From: Planctomycetota bacterium
GTDB taxonomy: Bacteria; Planctomycetota; Phycisphaerae; FEN-1346
NCBI GenBank assembly: GCA_026386995.1
Contig: JAPLMO010000159.1
Location: 1-14,902 of the forward strand
Direction of reading: 5' to 3'
DNA length: 14,902 nt
This document shows positions 5,575 to 13,667 of this stretch, piece by piece (within the stretch, counting starts at the first letter, position 1; every line of letters begins with the position of its first letter). The notes under the pieces were generated by a model that was given only the letters and a program-made list of their open reading frames with translations, was not told where the DNA came from and searched no databases. The translations under genes were made by a program, and so were the position numbers.

Positions 5575-7212
5575 ATGAGCGATGCATTACTTGCGGGCGT
5601 TTCGGGGCTTCGGGCACACCAGACGATGCTCGACGTCGCGGGCAACAACCTGGCCAACGTGGACACGTTCGGCTTCAAGTCCAGCCGCGTCACGTTCGGC
5701 GAGTTGCTGTCCCAGACAATGCGCGAGGCCACGCAGCCTACCGCCAACGTGGGCGGCACGAACCCCCAGCAGGTCGGGGCCGGCGTCAAAGTGGCCAGCA
5801 TCGACCGAAACATGGACCAGGGGAACCTGATCTTTACCGGCCAGTCGCTCGACATGGCCATTGAAGGCTCCGGCTACTTCACGCTGAGCGACGGCCAGAA
5901 AGACGTCTACACCCGCGTCGGCGCGTTCGCCGTGGACGCCGGCTTTTACCTGGTCGACCCCAGTTCGGGCTACCGCGTGCAGCGCATCGGGTCGGAAGGC
6001 GTGGCGGAAGGCTTCCAGAACGCCTCGTCCGACAACATCCGCATCCCGTACGACGTGGCGCTGCCCGCCAAGGCAACGCAGTCCGTCAACTTCACGGGTA
6101 ACCTGAGCCCCGATTCCACCACCGTCGCCGCGACCAACCTCCTCTCCAGCGGAATCCAATACACCGTGAGCGGCGGAATGGCTTCGCAGGACACCCTGCT
6201 CTCCGACCTGGACCAGGCGACGGGCATCGCCGCCGGCGACACCATCCGCATCACCGGCACTACCACAACAGGTACCGCGGTAGACACCCCGTTCACCCTG
6301 GCGGCCGGATCAACGATCGGCGATCTCATCAATGCCATCACGGCGGCGTTCCCAGGCTCGACCGCAACACTATCGAACGGGGAGATCCGGCTGTCCGACT
6401 CCAAGGCCGGCTACAGCCAGACCGACCTGAACCTCACGTACACCGGCGGCGGCACGTTCACGACGCCGAACTACTTCAAGGTGCTCCAGGTGGGCGGCGA
6501 AGAAGTGAGGAACACCAACGTCGAGGTATTCGATTCCCAGGGCGTCGGCCACGTCCTGTCGGTTTCCTTCGCCCGCACCAAGACGCCGAACAACTGGGAT
6601 GTTGTCCTGGGAAGCATGACGGGCGACGGATACATAAATAACCGGCGCATCCAGGGCGTCACGTTCGGAGGGGACGGATCCTACACCGGCCTGCTCGGCG
6701 GCGGCGACCCCACCTTCAGCCTCCGCTTCGGCTCCGGCGCCGGCAGCGTCCAGGACATCCAGTTGAACCTCGGCAACGTCGGCCAGTTCGACGGCCTGTC
6801 GCAGTTCGGCGGCGCCTCGACCGTGGCCGCCAACGGCCAGGACGGCTACGAAGCCGGCCGCCTGTCGAGCCTCTCGGTCAGCCGCGACGGCGTTCTCGTC
6901 GGCATGTTCACCAACGGCATCCGCCAGGACGTCGCGGCCCTGAAAGTGACCACCTTCCAGAACCCGGCCGCCCTCGAAAGCGTGGGCGGCGGCATGTTTA
7001 CTGCGTCGGCCAACTCCGGCGACCCGCTGCCCACGAACGCCCAGTCCGGCGGGGCGGGCGCGGTCAACGGCGGGTCGCTCGAAAAGTCCAACGTTGACAT
7101 GGCCAGCGAGTTCGTCAACCTCATCCAGGCCCAGAACGGTTACCAGGCCAACGCCCGCACCATCCGCGTCACCAACGACATGCTCCTGCAACTGGCCAAC
7201 ATCATCCGCTAG
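5575..7212 (+). CDS. flgE: FlgE, flagellar hook protein
   Basis: FlgE polymerises into the hook, the flexible joint between rod and filament. The N-terminus has the rod/hook signature (LLAGVSGLRAHQTMLDVAGN, then NLANVDTFGFKSSRVTFGEL), residues 75-140 the SLDMAIEGSGYFTL...YTRVGAF block common to FlgE/F/G, and the C-terminus the matching helix (GGSLEKSNVDMASEFVNLIQ, then AQNGYQANARTIRVTNDMLL). These ends form the coiled-coil D0 domain. At 545 aa it is longer than the roughly 400-aa enterobacterial hook protein; the extra length is in the surface domains. Residues about 221-282 (GDTIRITGTTTTG...GSTIGDLINAITAAFPGSTATLSNGEIRLSD) look like a flagellin hook-IN motif. A strong AAAGGAG lies 7 nt before the ATG, fitting a highly made protein. 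Stop codon is TAG. Confidence 0.96.
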   Translation: MSDALLAGVSGLRAHQTMLDVAGNNLANVDTFGFKSSRVTFGELLSQTMREATQPTANVGGTNPQQVGAGVKVASIDRNMDQGNLIFTGQSLDMAIEGSGYFTLSDGQKDVYTRVGAFAVDAGFYLVDPSSGYRVQRIGSEGVAEGFQNASSDNIRIPYDVALPAKATQSVNFTGNLSPDSTTVAATNLLSSGIQYTVSGGMASQDTLLSDLDQATGIAAGDTIRITGTTTTGTAVDTPFTLAAGSTIGDLINAITAAFPGSTATLSNGEIRLSDSKAGYSQTDLNLTYTGGGTFTTPNYFKVLQVGGEEVRNTNVEVFDSQGVGHVLSVSFARTKTPNNWDVVLGSMTGDGYINNRRIQGVTFGGDGSYTGLLGGGDPTFSLRFGSGAGSVQDIQLNLGNVGQFDGLSQFGGASTVAANGQDGYEAGRLSSLSVSRDGVLVGMFTNGIRQDVAALKVTTFQNPAALESVGGGMFTASANSGDPLPTNAQSGGAGAVNGGSLEKSNVDMASEFVNLIQAQNGYQANARTIRVTNDMLLQLANIIR

Positions 7213-7245
7213 GCCGCCGGGCTTGACGTAAACGGAGGCAGCCCC

Positions 7246-8430
7246 ATGACATTGCCAATGACCATCCTGGCGGCGCTGACGCCGACGGAACGGTTCGCGG
7301 CCCTCCGGCCGGCCGACGCCTCCGGCCCGGTCGACTCGGCAGCGCCGTGGGCCGCCTGGGCGCCCCTCGCCGTGGCCGCCGTCTGTGGCGTCGCGCTGGT
7401 CGCCTTGGTCGCCTGGTATGTTCTTCGGTGGGCGCGGTCGCAGAAGGTCAGTCAGTTCACGCTCTCGGCCAACAGGCTGGGCCTGGCAAACGAAGAGCGG
7501 GCTCTCCTGGCCCGGATTGCGGCGGCCGCCGCAGTCAAGGACTCCGCGGCGATCTTCACGATGGAGGAGGACTTCAACAAAGGCCTGAAGGCCTTCGTGG
7601 CCAGCCCCCAGGTAATCGCCACGTCCGAACAGACGCGCCAGCACCTGGCCCAGATCGTCGCCTCGCTCTGTAAGAAGTTGGGGTTCCCGGAACGGGCCGA
7701 GGAACTGGCCGCGCGGCCGGCCCAAAACGTTCCGATACCGGCCGGCTGCCGCGTGCGGATCACTATGCCCTCCTGCCCCGACCCGGTCGAAGCGCTCGTC
7801 GTCCAGGCCGGAGAAGACGAAGTCATCGTCCAGCCGCCCGTGCCGCTCCAAGCCCCGCCCGGCCAGATGTGGCGGCTCCAGTGCGCCTGGGCCGGCACGG
7901 CCTTGGAGTTCGACGCCAAGGTCGTTGCCGTCATGCCCACGGGCGTGCGGCTGAAAATCCAAGGCCACCCGCGCACGATCAATCACCGCCGGTTCGTACG
8001 GGCGCCCACTCATAAGCCCGTGTACTTGGCGCCCTACTCGTTCGTGGACGAATCCGGACAAGGGCACTTGCCGGAGTTCATCCAGGGGACGCTGGTCGAA
8101 ATCGGCGGGCCGGGGCTGCGGATTCACTCGAAGGTCCATGCCAAGCCCGGCGACCGCATGCTGGTGGTCGTCACCCTGGCCGACAAGCACGTGGTGCGAG
8201 GCGTGGGCACGGTGCGCCGCTGCACCCCCTTCTGGGAGACCGTGGTCGAAATCAGCGGCCTGAAAGACAGCGAACTGAACGCGCTGGTGCGAGAGACGCT
8301 CGCGGCACTGAAGCGAGAGGGACAGAGCGACGAAGCGGCCGAAAGGCCGTCCGCACCTGCGACCGAACCGGCGCCCCAGCCGGCAACCGAACCGCAACCG
8401 CAAGCGGCGCCACTGTCCACACGGAACTAG
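7246..8430 (+). CDS. Membrane-anchored PilZ-like protein in the hook operon
   Basis: PilZ proteins bind cyclic di-GMP, and YcgR-type members slow or steer the flagellar motor. Here a single hydrophobic segment (about residues 35-56, WAPLAVAAVCGVALVALVAW, followed by RWARSQK) would anchor it in the inner membrane with the rest in the cytoplasm. After a helical stretch (about 65-155) comes a beta-rich region (about 160-235) like the YcgR N-terminal domain, then the PilZ-like part. The RxxxR motif is present (R248 RFV R252), but the second motif, normally [D/N]xSxxG, reads EIGGPG at 285-290, with Glu for Asp and Gly for Ser. The tail after 365 is Pro/Gln/Ala-rich. A GGAGG precedes the ATG by 7 nt. 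Its place between flgE and flgF is unusual and argues for a flagellar role, which is inference. Cyclic di-GMP binding is uncertain given the altered motif. Confidence 0.7.
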   Translation: MTLPMTILAALTPTERFAALRPADASGPVDSAAPWAAWAPLAVAAVCGVALVALVAWYVLRWARSQKVSQFTLSANRLGLANEERALLARIAAAAAVKDSAAIFTMEEDFNKGLKAFVASPQVIATSEQTRQHLAQIVASLCKKLGFPERAEELAARPAQNVPIPAGCRVRITMPSCPDPVEALVVQAGEDEVIVQPPVPLQAPPGQMWRLQCAWAGTALEFDAKVVAVMPTGVRLKIQGHPRTINHRRFVRAPTHKPVYLAPYSFVDESGQGHLPEFIQGTLVEIGGPGLRIHSKVHAKPGDRMLVVVTLADKHVVRGVGTVRRCTPFWETVVEISGLKDSELNALVRETLAALKREGQSDEAAERPSAPATEPAPQPATEPQPQAAPLSTRN

Positions 8431-8500
8431 CCATGACCCATGCCACAAAAATCTGCGGCGTTGCGACGGAAACGTCGGCCGCACGGCGCCAGGTGAAGCC

Positions 8501-9220
8501 ATGATCGATTCCGCCCAGGCATACGCCTCCAGCCAGGACGCCTTGACGAAGCAGTACCAGGCCATCACGCAGAATCTGGCCAACGCCAGTACCGTCGGCT
8601 ACAAACGCATCGTGTGCGAGGTCGAGGCCGCCGGCGCCTCCCCTGCCGGGTCGCCGGCCGGGTCCGGCTCGGTCTCCGCGAAACTTTCCCTCGACCTCAC
8701 GCAGGGCCACCTCGTCCAGACCGGCCGCGCGCTTGACCTGGCCCTGAACGGACCCGGCTTCTTCGTACTGGAGACCCCGCAGGGCAACTTGTATACCCGG
8801 CACGGCATGTTCCAGGTCAACGCACAGGGACAAGTGGTGGACGCGGCCGGACGGACCGTCGCCGGCGAGTCCGGGCCCTTGGTGCTCCCCCGCGGGGGGT
8901 CGGAATCGCTCAACGTGGGAGCGGACGGCCGCATCTTCGCCGGCAAACAGGAAGTCGGCAAACTTCGCATCGTCGAGTTCGAAAAAACCCAGACGCTGGA
9001 ACCGACCGGGCAGTGCGCATACCGGGCGCGCAGCGGGGCGGCCCCGGCCGCTGCCGCCAAGACCACCGTCCAGCAAGGTTACCAGGAGGCATCGAACGTC
9101 AACGTCGTCGACGAACTGGTGGGCCTCATCACCGTCTCGCGGCTGTATGAAGCCAATGCCAAGAGCATTCGCTCGCAGGATGAGCGATATAAGAACCTCA
9201 TCCAAGTAGCCATGGGCTAG
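8501..9220 (+). CDS. flgF: FlgF-like proximal rod protein
   Basis: FlgF is a component of the proximal rod that crosses the periplasm. The 239-aa product has the family's N-terminal helix (QAYASSQDALTKQYQAITQN, then LANASTVGYKR), the central ALDLALNGPGFFVLETPQGN with YTRHGMFQVNAQGQVVDAAG, and the C-terminal helix NVNVVDELVGLITVSRLYEA. The assignment to FlgF over FlgG rests on its shorter length, its weaker match to FlgG, and its place directly before a clear flgG. The ATG at 8501 follows AGGTGA. The 70-bp gap from the PilZ-like gene is the largest in the operon; I see no gene or convincing promoter in it. Stop codon is TAG. Confidence 0.9.
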   Translation: MIDSAQAYASSQDALTKQYQAITQNLANASTVGYKRIVCEVEAAGASPAGSPAGSGSVSAKLSLDLTQGHLVQTGRALDLALNGPGFFVLETPQGNLYTRHGMFQVNAQGQVVDAAGRTVAGESGPLVLPRGGSESLNVGADGRIFAGKQEVGKLRIVEFEKTQTLEPTGQCAYRARSGAAPAAAAKTTVQQGYQEASNVNVVDELVGLITVSRLYEANAKSIRSQDERYKNLIQVAMG

Positions 9221-9237
9221 CCTGGAAGGAGCACGCG

Positions 9238-10026
9238 ATGTTACGCGCGTTTTCGACCGCCGCAACGGGCATGAATGCCCAGCAGATGATTGTGGACACC
9301 ATAGCCAACAACCTCGCCAACCTCAACACGGTCGGCTTCAAGCGCAGCCAGGTGGACTTCCAGGACCTGATGTACCTGCAACTGGCGGAGGCCGGCCGCG
9401 AGATCGCCTCCGGCGTCATCGCCCCCAGCGGCCTGGAACTGGGCTGCGGCGTTCGACCGGCATCCACCCTGAAGGTGTTCACCCAGGGCGAGGCCGACAA
9501 CACCGAACGCACGCTCGACCTGATGATCGAAGGCGACGGTTTCTTCCAGGTGACGTTGCCCAACGGCGAAACCCGGTACACCCGCGACGGGTCCCTCAGG
9601 CTTAACGCCAACGGCAGCCTCGTGACCGCCAGCGGCCACCCGCTGTCGCCGGCCATCACGGTCCCCACCGACGCCCGCAGCATCAGCATCGGCCAGGACG
9701 GGACCGTTACGGTGTTCGCGGGCGCCGCCACCACGGCCTCCAACGTGGGGCAGGTCCAACTCGTCCGGTTCGCCAACTCCTCCGGCCTGCGGGCCGAGGG
9801 CGAGAACCTTCTGGCCGAAACGCCCGCCAGCGGCCAGGCGGTGGTCGGCACCGCCGGCCAGGACGGCCTCGGCAACCTCCGCCAGGGGTTCCTCGAACGA
9901 TCCAACGTCCAGATGGTGCGGGAACTCGTGAACCTCATCACGGCCCAGCGCGCCTACGAAATCAACTCCCGCGCCATTCGCGCGGGCGACGAAATGCTGA
10001 CGACCGCTAACCAGTTGATCCGGTAG
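9238..10026 (+). CDS. flgG: FlgG, flagellar distal rod protein
   Basis: FlgG forms the distal rod passing through the P and L rings. At 262 aa it has the typical length (about 260). It starts MLRAFSTAATGMNAQQMIVD with TIANNLANLNTVGFKRSQVDFQDLMY following in two blocks, carries the central TLDLMIEGDGFFQVTLPNGE and YTRDGSLRLNANGSLVTASG blocks, and ends with LERSNVQMVRELVNLITAQR and AYEINSRAIRAGDEMLTTAN. These match FlgG closely. GGAAGGAG lies upstream of the ATG, and flgF ends 17 bp before. flgA begins 7 bp after its TAG stop. Confidence 0.97.
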   Translation: MLRAFSTAATGMNAQQMIVDTIANNLANLNTVGFKRSQVDFQDLMYLQLAEAGREIASGVIAPSGLELGCGVRPASTLKVFTQGEADNTERTLDLMIEGDGFFQVTLPNGETRYTRDGSLRLNANGSLVTASGHPLSPAITVPTDARSISIGQDGTVTVFAGAATTASNVGQVQLVRFANSSGLRAEGENLLAETPASGQAVVGTAGQDGLGNLRQGFLERSNVQMVRELVNLITAQRAYEINSRAIRAGDEMLTTANQLIR

Positions 10027-10033
10027 AAACAGC

Positions 10034-11011
10034 ATGATACGTTTAAGCCTGTTATCCATGGCGGTGCTGGCGGCCCTGGCCTCGGCGGCACAGGCCGAGC
10101 CGCCGCTCCAGGTTCATCTGCCGCGGTCCATCCAGGTCGAAGGCGACGCCCTGACGCTCGGCGCAATCAGCGTCATCCGGACCTCCAACGAAACGCTGGC
10201 GCAGGAAGTCGCCGCCATCCCGATGGGGCGTGCGCCGCGTCCGCAAGAGGAAATCGCCCTCGACCGCGCCACCATCCTGGGGCGCCTGGCCGGCCACGGA
10301 ATCCCGGCATCCCAGGTTCAGATGTCCGGGGCCGACAAGGTCCTGGTCGGTCGCAAGAACACAGTCGTCCCGGCCGAGGAAATCCAGAAGGCGGCCGAGA
10401 CGCTCCTGGTGAAAGACCGGCCCAGCCCGGCCGGCGTCTCTTGGCGCGTTTGCCGCGCGCCGAAAGACCTCGTCGTGCCCGCCGGCAGCCAAGTGAAACT
10501 CGAAGCGAAGCCCGCTGCCCGCAACGTGACCGGCGAAGCCGAAATCGAGGTCGCCGCCATCGTGGACGGCCGCCGCGGCGGCGCCTGCACAGTCGTCTTC
10601 CGCCTGGCCTACGAGCAACGCGAGGCCGTGGCCCTCGTCGACATTGCGGCCGGCGCCGTTCTTACGCCGGAAAACATGGCGATCCGGACGGTGCTGTCGG
10701 ATACGGCGCCCCCTGCGGCTTGGACGCCGCCCTTCGGCCAGGTGGCGACCCAGCCGCTGCGAGCGGGGGCCGTGGTCCGCCCCGCACAGGCCCGCCAGCC
10801 GCAGCCCGCGACAAGCGTTCGCCGCAGCACAACCGTCCTCATGCGAATCCAGGGCAACGGCTATGCCCTCACCGCGCTTGGCCAGGCGCTCGATGACGGG
10901 TGTCCCGGCCAGTGCATCCGAGTCCGCAATATCGATTCCTCCCGGGTCGTCATGGCAAAGGTCAACGCCGACGGATCGGTGGAACCCCTGCTCGACGAGG
11001 TGAAAAAATGA
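10034..11011 (+). CDS. flgA: FlgA, P-ring assembly chaperone
   Basis: FlgA is a periplasmic chaperone needed to assemble FlgI into the P ring. A Sec signal peptide is visible (MIRLSLLSMAVLAALASAAQ, cleavage probably after residue 21 or so). The C-terminal half holds the SAF domain (about 198-262, EAVALVDIAAGAVLTPENMA) and the family's closing block VLMRIQGNGYALTALGQALD with CIRVRNIDSSRVVMAKV. At 325 aa it is longer than the about 220-aa enterobacterial FlgA; the extra N-terminal part is as in many other phyla. The ribosome site before the ATG at 10034 is weak, so translation may be coupled to flgG. Its stop TGA overlaps the flgH start (ATGA). Confidence 0.93.
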   Translation: MIRLSLLSMAVLAALASAAQAEPPLQVHLPRSIQVEGDALTLGAISVIRTSNETLAQEVAAIPMGRAPRPQEEIALDRATILGRLAGHGIPASQVQMSGADKVLVGRKNTVVPAEEIQKAAETLLVKDRPSPAGVSWRVCRAPKDLVVPAGSQVKLEAKPAARNVTGEAEIEVAAIVDGRRGGACTVVFRLAYEQREAVALVDIAAGAVLTPENMAIRTVLSDTAPPAAWTPPFGQVATQPLRAGAVVRPAQARQPQPATSVRRSTTVLMRIQGNGYALTALGQALDDGCPGQCIRVRNIDSSRVVMAKVNADGSVEPLLDEVKK

Positions 11012-11658
11012 AACGATCTCTGGTCCTGGCTGTCGTACTCTCGCTGGCCGCCGCCTCCGCCGCAAAGGCCGGCTCCATCTGGGCCAAGGCGAACACAAGC
11101 GCTACGGTCCTGCGGACATACGAGGACGACACCGCACGCCGCGTCGGCGACGTCCTTACCATCGTCGTCAACGAACGCAGCCTCGTCGACAACGAGACCA
11201 AACGCAAGAACGACAAGAAGTCCGACCGCAGCATTACCTCCTCCGGCACAGTGAACCTCAACGACCTGACGCAGTGGTGGGGCAAACGCGATTCCAACAG
11301 CGGCCCGTTCACGCTGCCCACGATAAGCGCCACCTCCACGGCCGACACCCAGTTCGAAGGCAACGCCAAACTGGAGGACGACCGCAGCATGACTGACCGC
11401 TTCACGGTGACCGTGCACGACGTGTTGCCCAACGGCAACCTGGTCATCATGGGGAGCCGGCGGCGGAACGTCCACGGCGACGAGCAGGTCATCAACGTCA
11501 GCGGCATCGTGCGACCCAGCGACATCACGTTCAACAACACCGTCGGCAGCGACCAGGTGGCCGAGTTCCACATGGTCACGGCCGTCAAGGGTCCCGAGAA
11601 CTCATTCACGAAGCCGGGGTGGCTGGGGCAAATCCTCAACTTCCTCAGCCCGTGGTGA
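11008..11658 (+). CDS. flgH: FlgH, L-ring protein without lipobox cysteine
   Basis: FlgH forms the outer-membrane L ring. I chose the ATG at 11008 (216 aa), which overlaps the flgA stop by ATGA and opens with a signal peptide (MKRSLVLAVVLSLAAASAAK, cleavage likely after A21). An upstream in-frame start at 10900 would lie within flgA and bury the signal peptide. Family marks are GSIW right after cleavage, RRVGDVLTIVVNE (44-56), a middle T/S-rich stretch, GNLVIMGSRRRNVHGDEQVI (143-162) and SGIVRPSDITFNNTV (165-179). In the usual FlgH a cysteine sits at the signal peptide junction and is lipidated; here the junction is AKA-GSIW and the whole protein has no cysteine. The ring may therefore be held to the outer membrane differently. 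Confidence 0.93.
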   Translation: MKRSLVLAVVLSLAAASAAKAGSIWAKANTSATVLRTYEDDTARRVGDVLTIVVNERSLVDNETKRKNDKKSDRSITSSGTVNLNDLTQWWGKRDSNSGPFTLPTISATSTADTQFEGNAKLEDDRSMTDRFTVTVHDVLPNGNLVIMGSRRRNVHGDEQVINVSGIVRPSDITFNNTVGSDQVAEFHMVTAVKGPENSFTKPGWLGQILNFLSPW

Positions 11659-11671
11659 TAGCGAGGGTGCC

Positions 11672-12763
11672 ATGAAACGCATGATTGCCGTAGTCATCGT
11701 GATTGTGACGCTCGCCGCGCCGGCATTGGCCGAGCGCATCAAGGACATCGCCGACATCAAGGGCATCCGCTCCAACCCCCTCCAGGGATACGGCCTGGTC
11801 GTCGGCCTCAACGGCACCGGCGACGATTCGGTGGTCAGCAGGCGCATGCTGACGAACCTCCTGCGCCGGTCGGGCCTGGTCCTGACGCCCGCCGACGTGG
11901 CGAGCAAGAACGTCGCATTCGTCACCGTGACGGCCGAACTCGGGCCCTTCTCGCGTGCCGGCACGACGATCGACGTCACCGTCTCGGCCACCGGCAACGC
12001 CACAAACCTCCAGGGCGGCACGCTGCTCCTGACGCCCCTTCAAGGCGCCGACGGGCAGGTGTACGCGGTGGCCCAGGGGTCGCTGGTTCTCGGCGGATTC
12101 GCCGCCTCCGGGGCAAAGAGTTCCATCTCGCAGAACCACGCCACCGTGGGGCGCATCCCCGCCGGGGCCACCGTTGAACGCGAGGAACTGGCCGCGTTCG
12201 TGGACGAGGCCGGGGCCCTCACGCTCAGCCTCCGCAACGCCGATTTCTCCACGGCCGAATCCGTGCGGGCCGCCATCAACGGCCTCTACCCCGCCGCCGC
12301 CGAGACCGTTGACGGCGGGACGGTGCGGGTCCGCGTGCCCTCTGACCTGCCGCGCAGAGAACTCGCGGCCCTGGTCGACAAGATCGGCAACCTGGAGGCC
12401 AAGGTCGATACGCCGGCCATCGTCGTCATCAACGAGCGGACCGGCACGGTGGTCGTCGGCCAGAACGTGGGCATTGCGATGGTGGCCATCTCGCACGGCA
12501 ACCTGTCGATCATCACGCAGGAGAAAGAGGACGTCAGCCAACCGCTGCCGTTCTCCCGCGCCGGAACGACCGAAAAGACCCAGCGCACCGAAATCACCGC
12601 CATCGAGGAGATGGGCAGCCTGCACGTCGTGCCGCGCCAGGTGTCTGTTGCGGAACTGGCCCGCGCGCTGAACGCCATGGGCCTCTCGCCACGGGACCTC
12701 ATCTCCATCTTCGGAGCACTGAGGCAGGCCGGCGCGCTACAGGCCCAACTGAAGGTCATGTAA
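11672..12763 (+). CDS. flgI: FlgI, P-ring protein
   Basis: FlgI is the periplasmic protein that forms the P ring around the rod at the peptidoglycan. It has a signal peptide (MKRMIAVVIVIVTLAAPALA, cleavage before ERIKD) and then the very conserved family start RIKDIADIKGIRSNPLQGYG with LVVGLNGTGDD. Other conserved blocks are NVAFVTVTAELGPFSRAGTT, IDVTVSATGNATNLQGGTLL, and near the end ISIFGALRQAGALQAQLKVM. Its 363 aa match the family's usual length. GAGGG precedes the ATG, and the gene starts 13 bp after flgH. A GGCGCC-CGA-GGCGCC hairpin lies just behind the stop codon (12766-12780), before flgJ. Confidence 0.97.
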   Translation: MKRMIAVVIVIVTLAAPALAERIKDIADIKGIRSNPLQGYGLVVGLNGTGDDSVVSRRMLTNLLRRSGLVLTPADVASKNVAFVTVTAELGPFSRAGTTIDVTVSATGNATNLQGGTLLLTPLQGADGQVYAVAQGSLVLGGFAASGAKSSISQNHATVGRIPAGATVEREELAAFVDEAGALTLSLRNADFSTAESVRAAINGLYPAAAETVDGGTVRVRVPSDLPRRELAALVDKIGNLEAKVDTPAIVVINERTGTVVVGQNVGIAMVAISHGNLSIITQEKEDVSQPLPFSRAGTTEKTQRTEITAIEEMGSLHVVPRQVSVAELARALNAMGLSPRDLISIFGALRQAGALQAQLKVM

Positions 12764-12765
12764 CC

Positions 12766-12780
12766 GGCGCCCGAGGCGCC
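12766..12780 (+). repeat. Small GC hairpin between flgI and flgJ
   Basis: GGCGCC-CGA-GGCGCC forms a 6-bp stem with a 3-nt loop in the 26-bp gap. No T-run follows, so it is not an intrinsic terminator; it might slow ribosomes or nucleases between the two genes. Confidence 0.4.
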
Positions 12781-12789
12781 AGGACAAAC

Positions 12790-13155
12790 ATGGATAACCT
12801 GGACCTGAGCCTGAAACCCATGGCAACGCCGAACCTGCTCGGCCCGGCAGACTTGGCCCGTGCCGCGCAGGCGGCCCGCAGCGGAAAGGACACCGAGATC
12901 GAAAAGGCCGCCCGTGACTTCGAGTCCGTCCTCCTGCAGCGGCTGTTCGAGGAGATGCGGCGGACGATCCCGGAGTCCGGGCTCCTGGAGTCCGGCGTTT
13001 CCGACCAGGTCCAGGGCATGTTCTGGATGTACATGGCCCAGGAAGTCGGGGCCAAGGGCGGTATCGGGCTGGCCAAGGAACTCAGTCGCCAGTTCCGCCG
13101 CCTGGCCCAGGAACCGCCCCAGGATCCGTCGCCGAAGATCGAAGCCAAACTATGA
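12790..13155 (+). CDS. flgJ: FlgJ-type rod-binding protein (N-terminal domain only)
   Basis: The rod-binding domain of FlgJ caps the growing rod in the periplasm. The 121-aa product contains it at about residues 36-110: EIEKAARDFESVLLQRLFEE, then GLLESGVSDQVQGMFWMYMA and GGIGLAKELSRQF. The C-terminal peptidoglycan hydrolase domain of enterobacterial FlgJ is absent, as in many phyla where a separate enzyme opens the wall. The ATG at 12790 is preceded by AGGA. The TGA stop overlaps the flgN start as ATGA, so the two are probably translationally coupled. Confidence 0.93.
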   Translation: MDNLDLSLKPMATPNLLGPADLARAAQAARSGKDTEIEKAARDFESVLLQRLFEEMRRTIPESGLLESGVSDQVQGMFWMYMAQEVGAKGGIGLAKELSRQFRRLAQEPPQDPSPKIEAKL

Positions 13156-13664
13156 CGACCCCCGAACTCAAAACGCTGGTGGGCGAGTACCTCGCCGCCC
13201 TTTAGGAGCAGACGCACCTCCAGGCGACCGCCATCGGGCACCTTAAGGGCCTGTCCGCGGCCATGGCCTCCCGCAATCCGCAGGCCATGGAGTGCCTGCT
13301 CAAGGAAGCCGACGAGGCCCAGCAGCACCTCGCCCAGTTGGAGGCGCAGCGCCGAACGGCTGGCGACCGCCTGGCCGCCGTGCTCCGCTGCCGCCAGGAG
13401 GACCTGACCCTGAAGCGTCTGGCCCGCGACCTGCCGGGGCCCGAGGGCCGGGCGGTCGAAGGCTGCCGCCGGCGACTCCGGTCGATGATAGAAGAGGTCC
13501 GCCGGAATCACCTCAAGGCCGTCGCGTTCCTCGGGGAATGCGCCCGCCTGAACCGTGCCCTGCTCGCCGGCCTGTTTCCGGACGCGGGAGTCGCCCCGAC
13601 CTATGGCGCCAGCGGCAGGAGCCCGGCCTGTTCGGGCGGCGGCCTGCTTGATGCGAGGTCTTGA
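13152..13664 (+). pseudogene. flgN: flgN-like chaperone gene with an in-frame amber codon
   Basis: FlgN is the cytoplasmic export chaperone of the hook-junction proteins FlgK and FlgL. The frame starts at an ATG overlapping the flgJ stop (ATGA) and would give 170 codons of mostly helical, Leu/Ala/Glu-rich protein: MTTPELKTLVGEYLAAL, then TAG at 13203-13205, then EQTHLQATAIGHLKGLSAAM and on to the TGA at 13662. The sequence on both sides of the TAG keeps the same frame, GC-rich third positions and helical pattern, so a CAG (Gln) to TAG change is the simplest explanation. TAG is the normal stop of five complete genes here, so it is not reassigned in general. An in-frame ATG at 13263 (133 aa) could restart translation and keep the C-terminal part that binds FlgK/FlgL. 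Either a true nonsense mutation, a base error, or readthrough is possible. Identification as FlgN rests on position before flgK, size and helical character rather than on a strong motif. Confidence 0.72.
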
Positions 13665-13667
13665 CCA

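Noticed and set aside
6370..8583. Minus-strand open frame of 737 codons across flgE, the PilZ-like gene and into flgF
   Set aside because: It spans three well-supported plus-strand genes, and its translation is a His/Arg/Gly-rich pseudo-sequence typical of antisense frames at high GC.
13152..13664. General reassignment of TAG or pyrrolysine coding as the reason for the flgN amber codon
   Set aside because: fliK, flgE, the PilZ-like gene, flgF and flgG all end in TAG at the expected family lengths, and no other gene here has an internal TAG.
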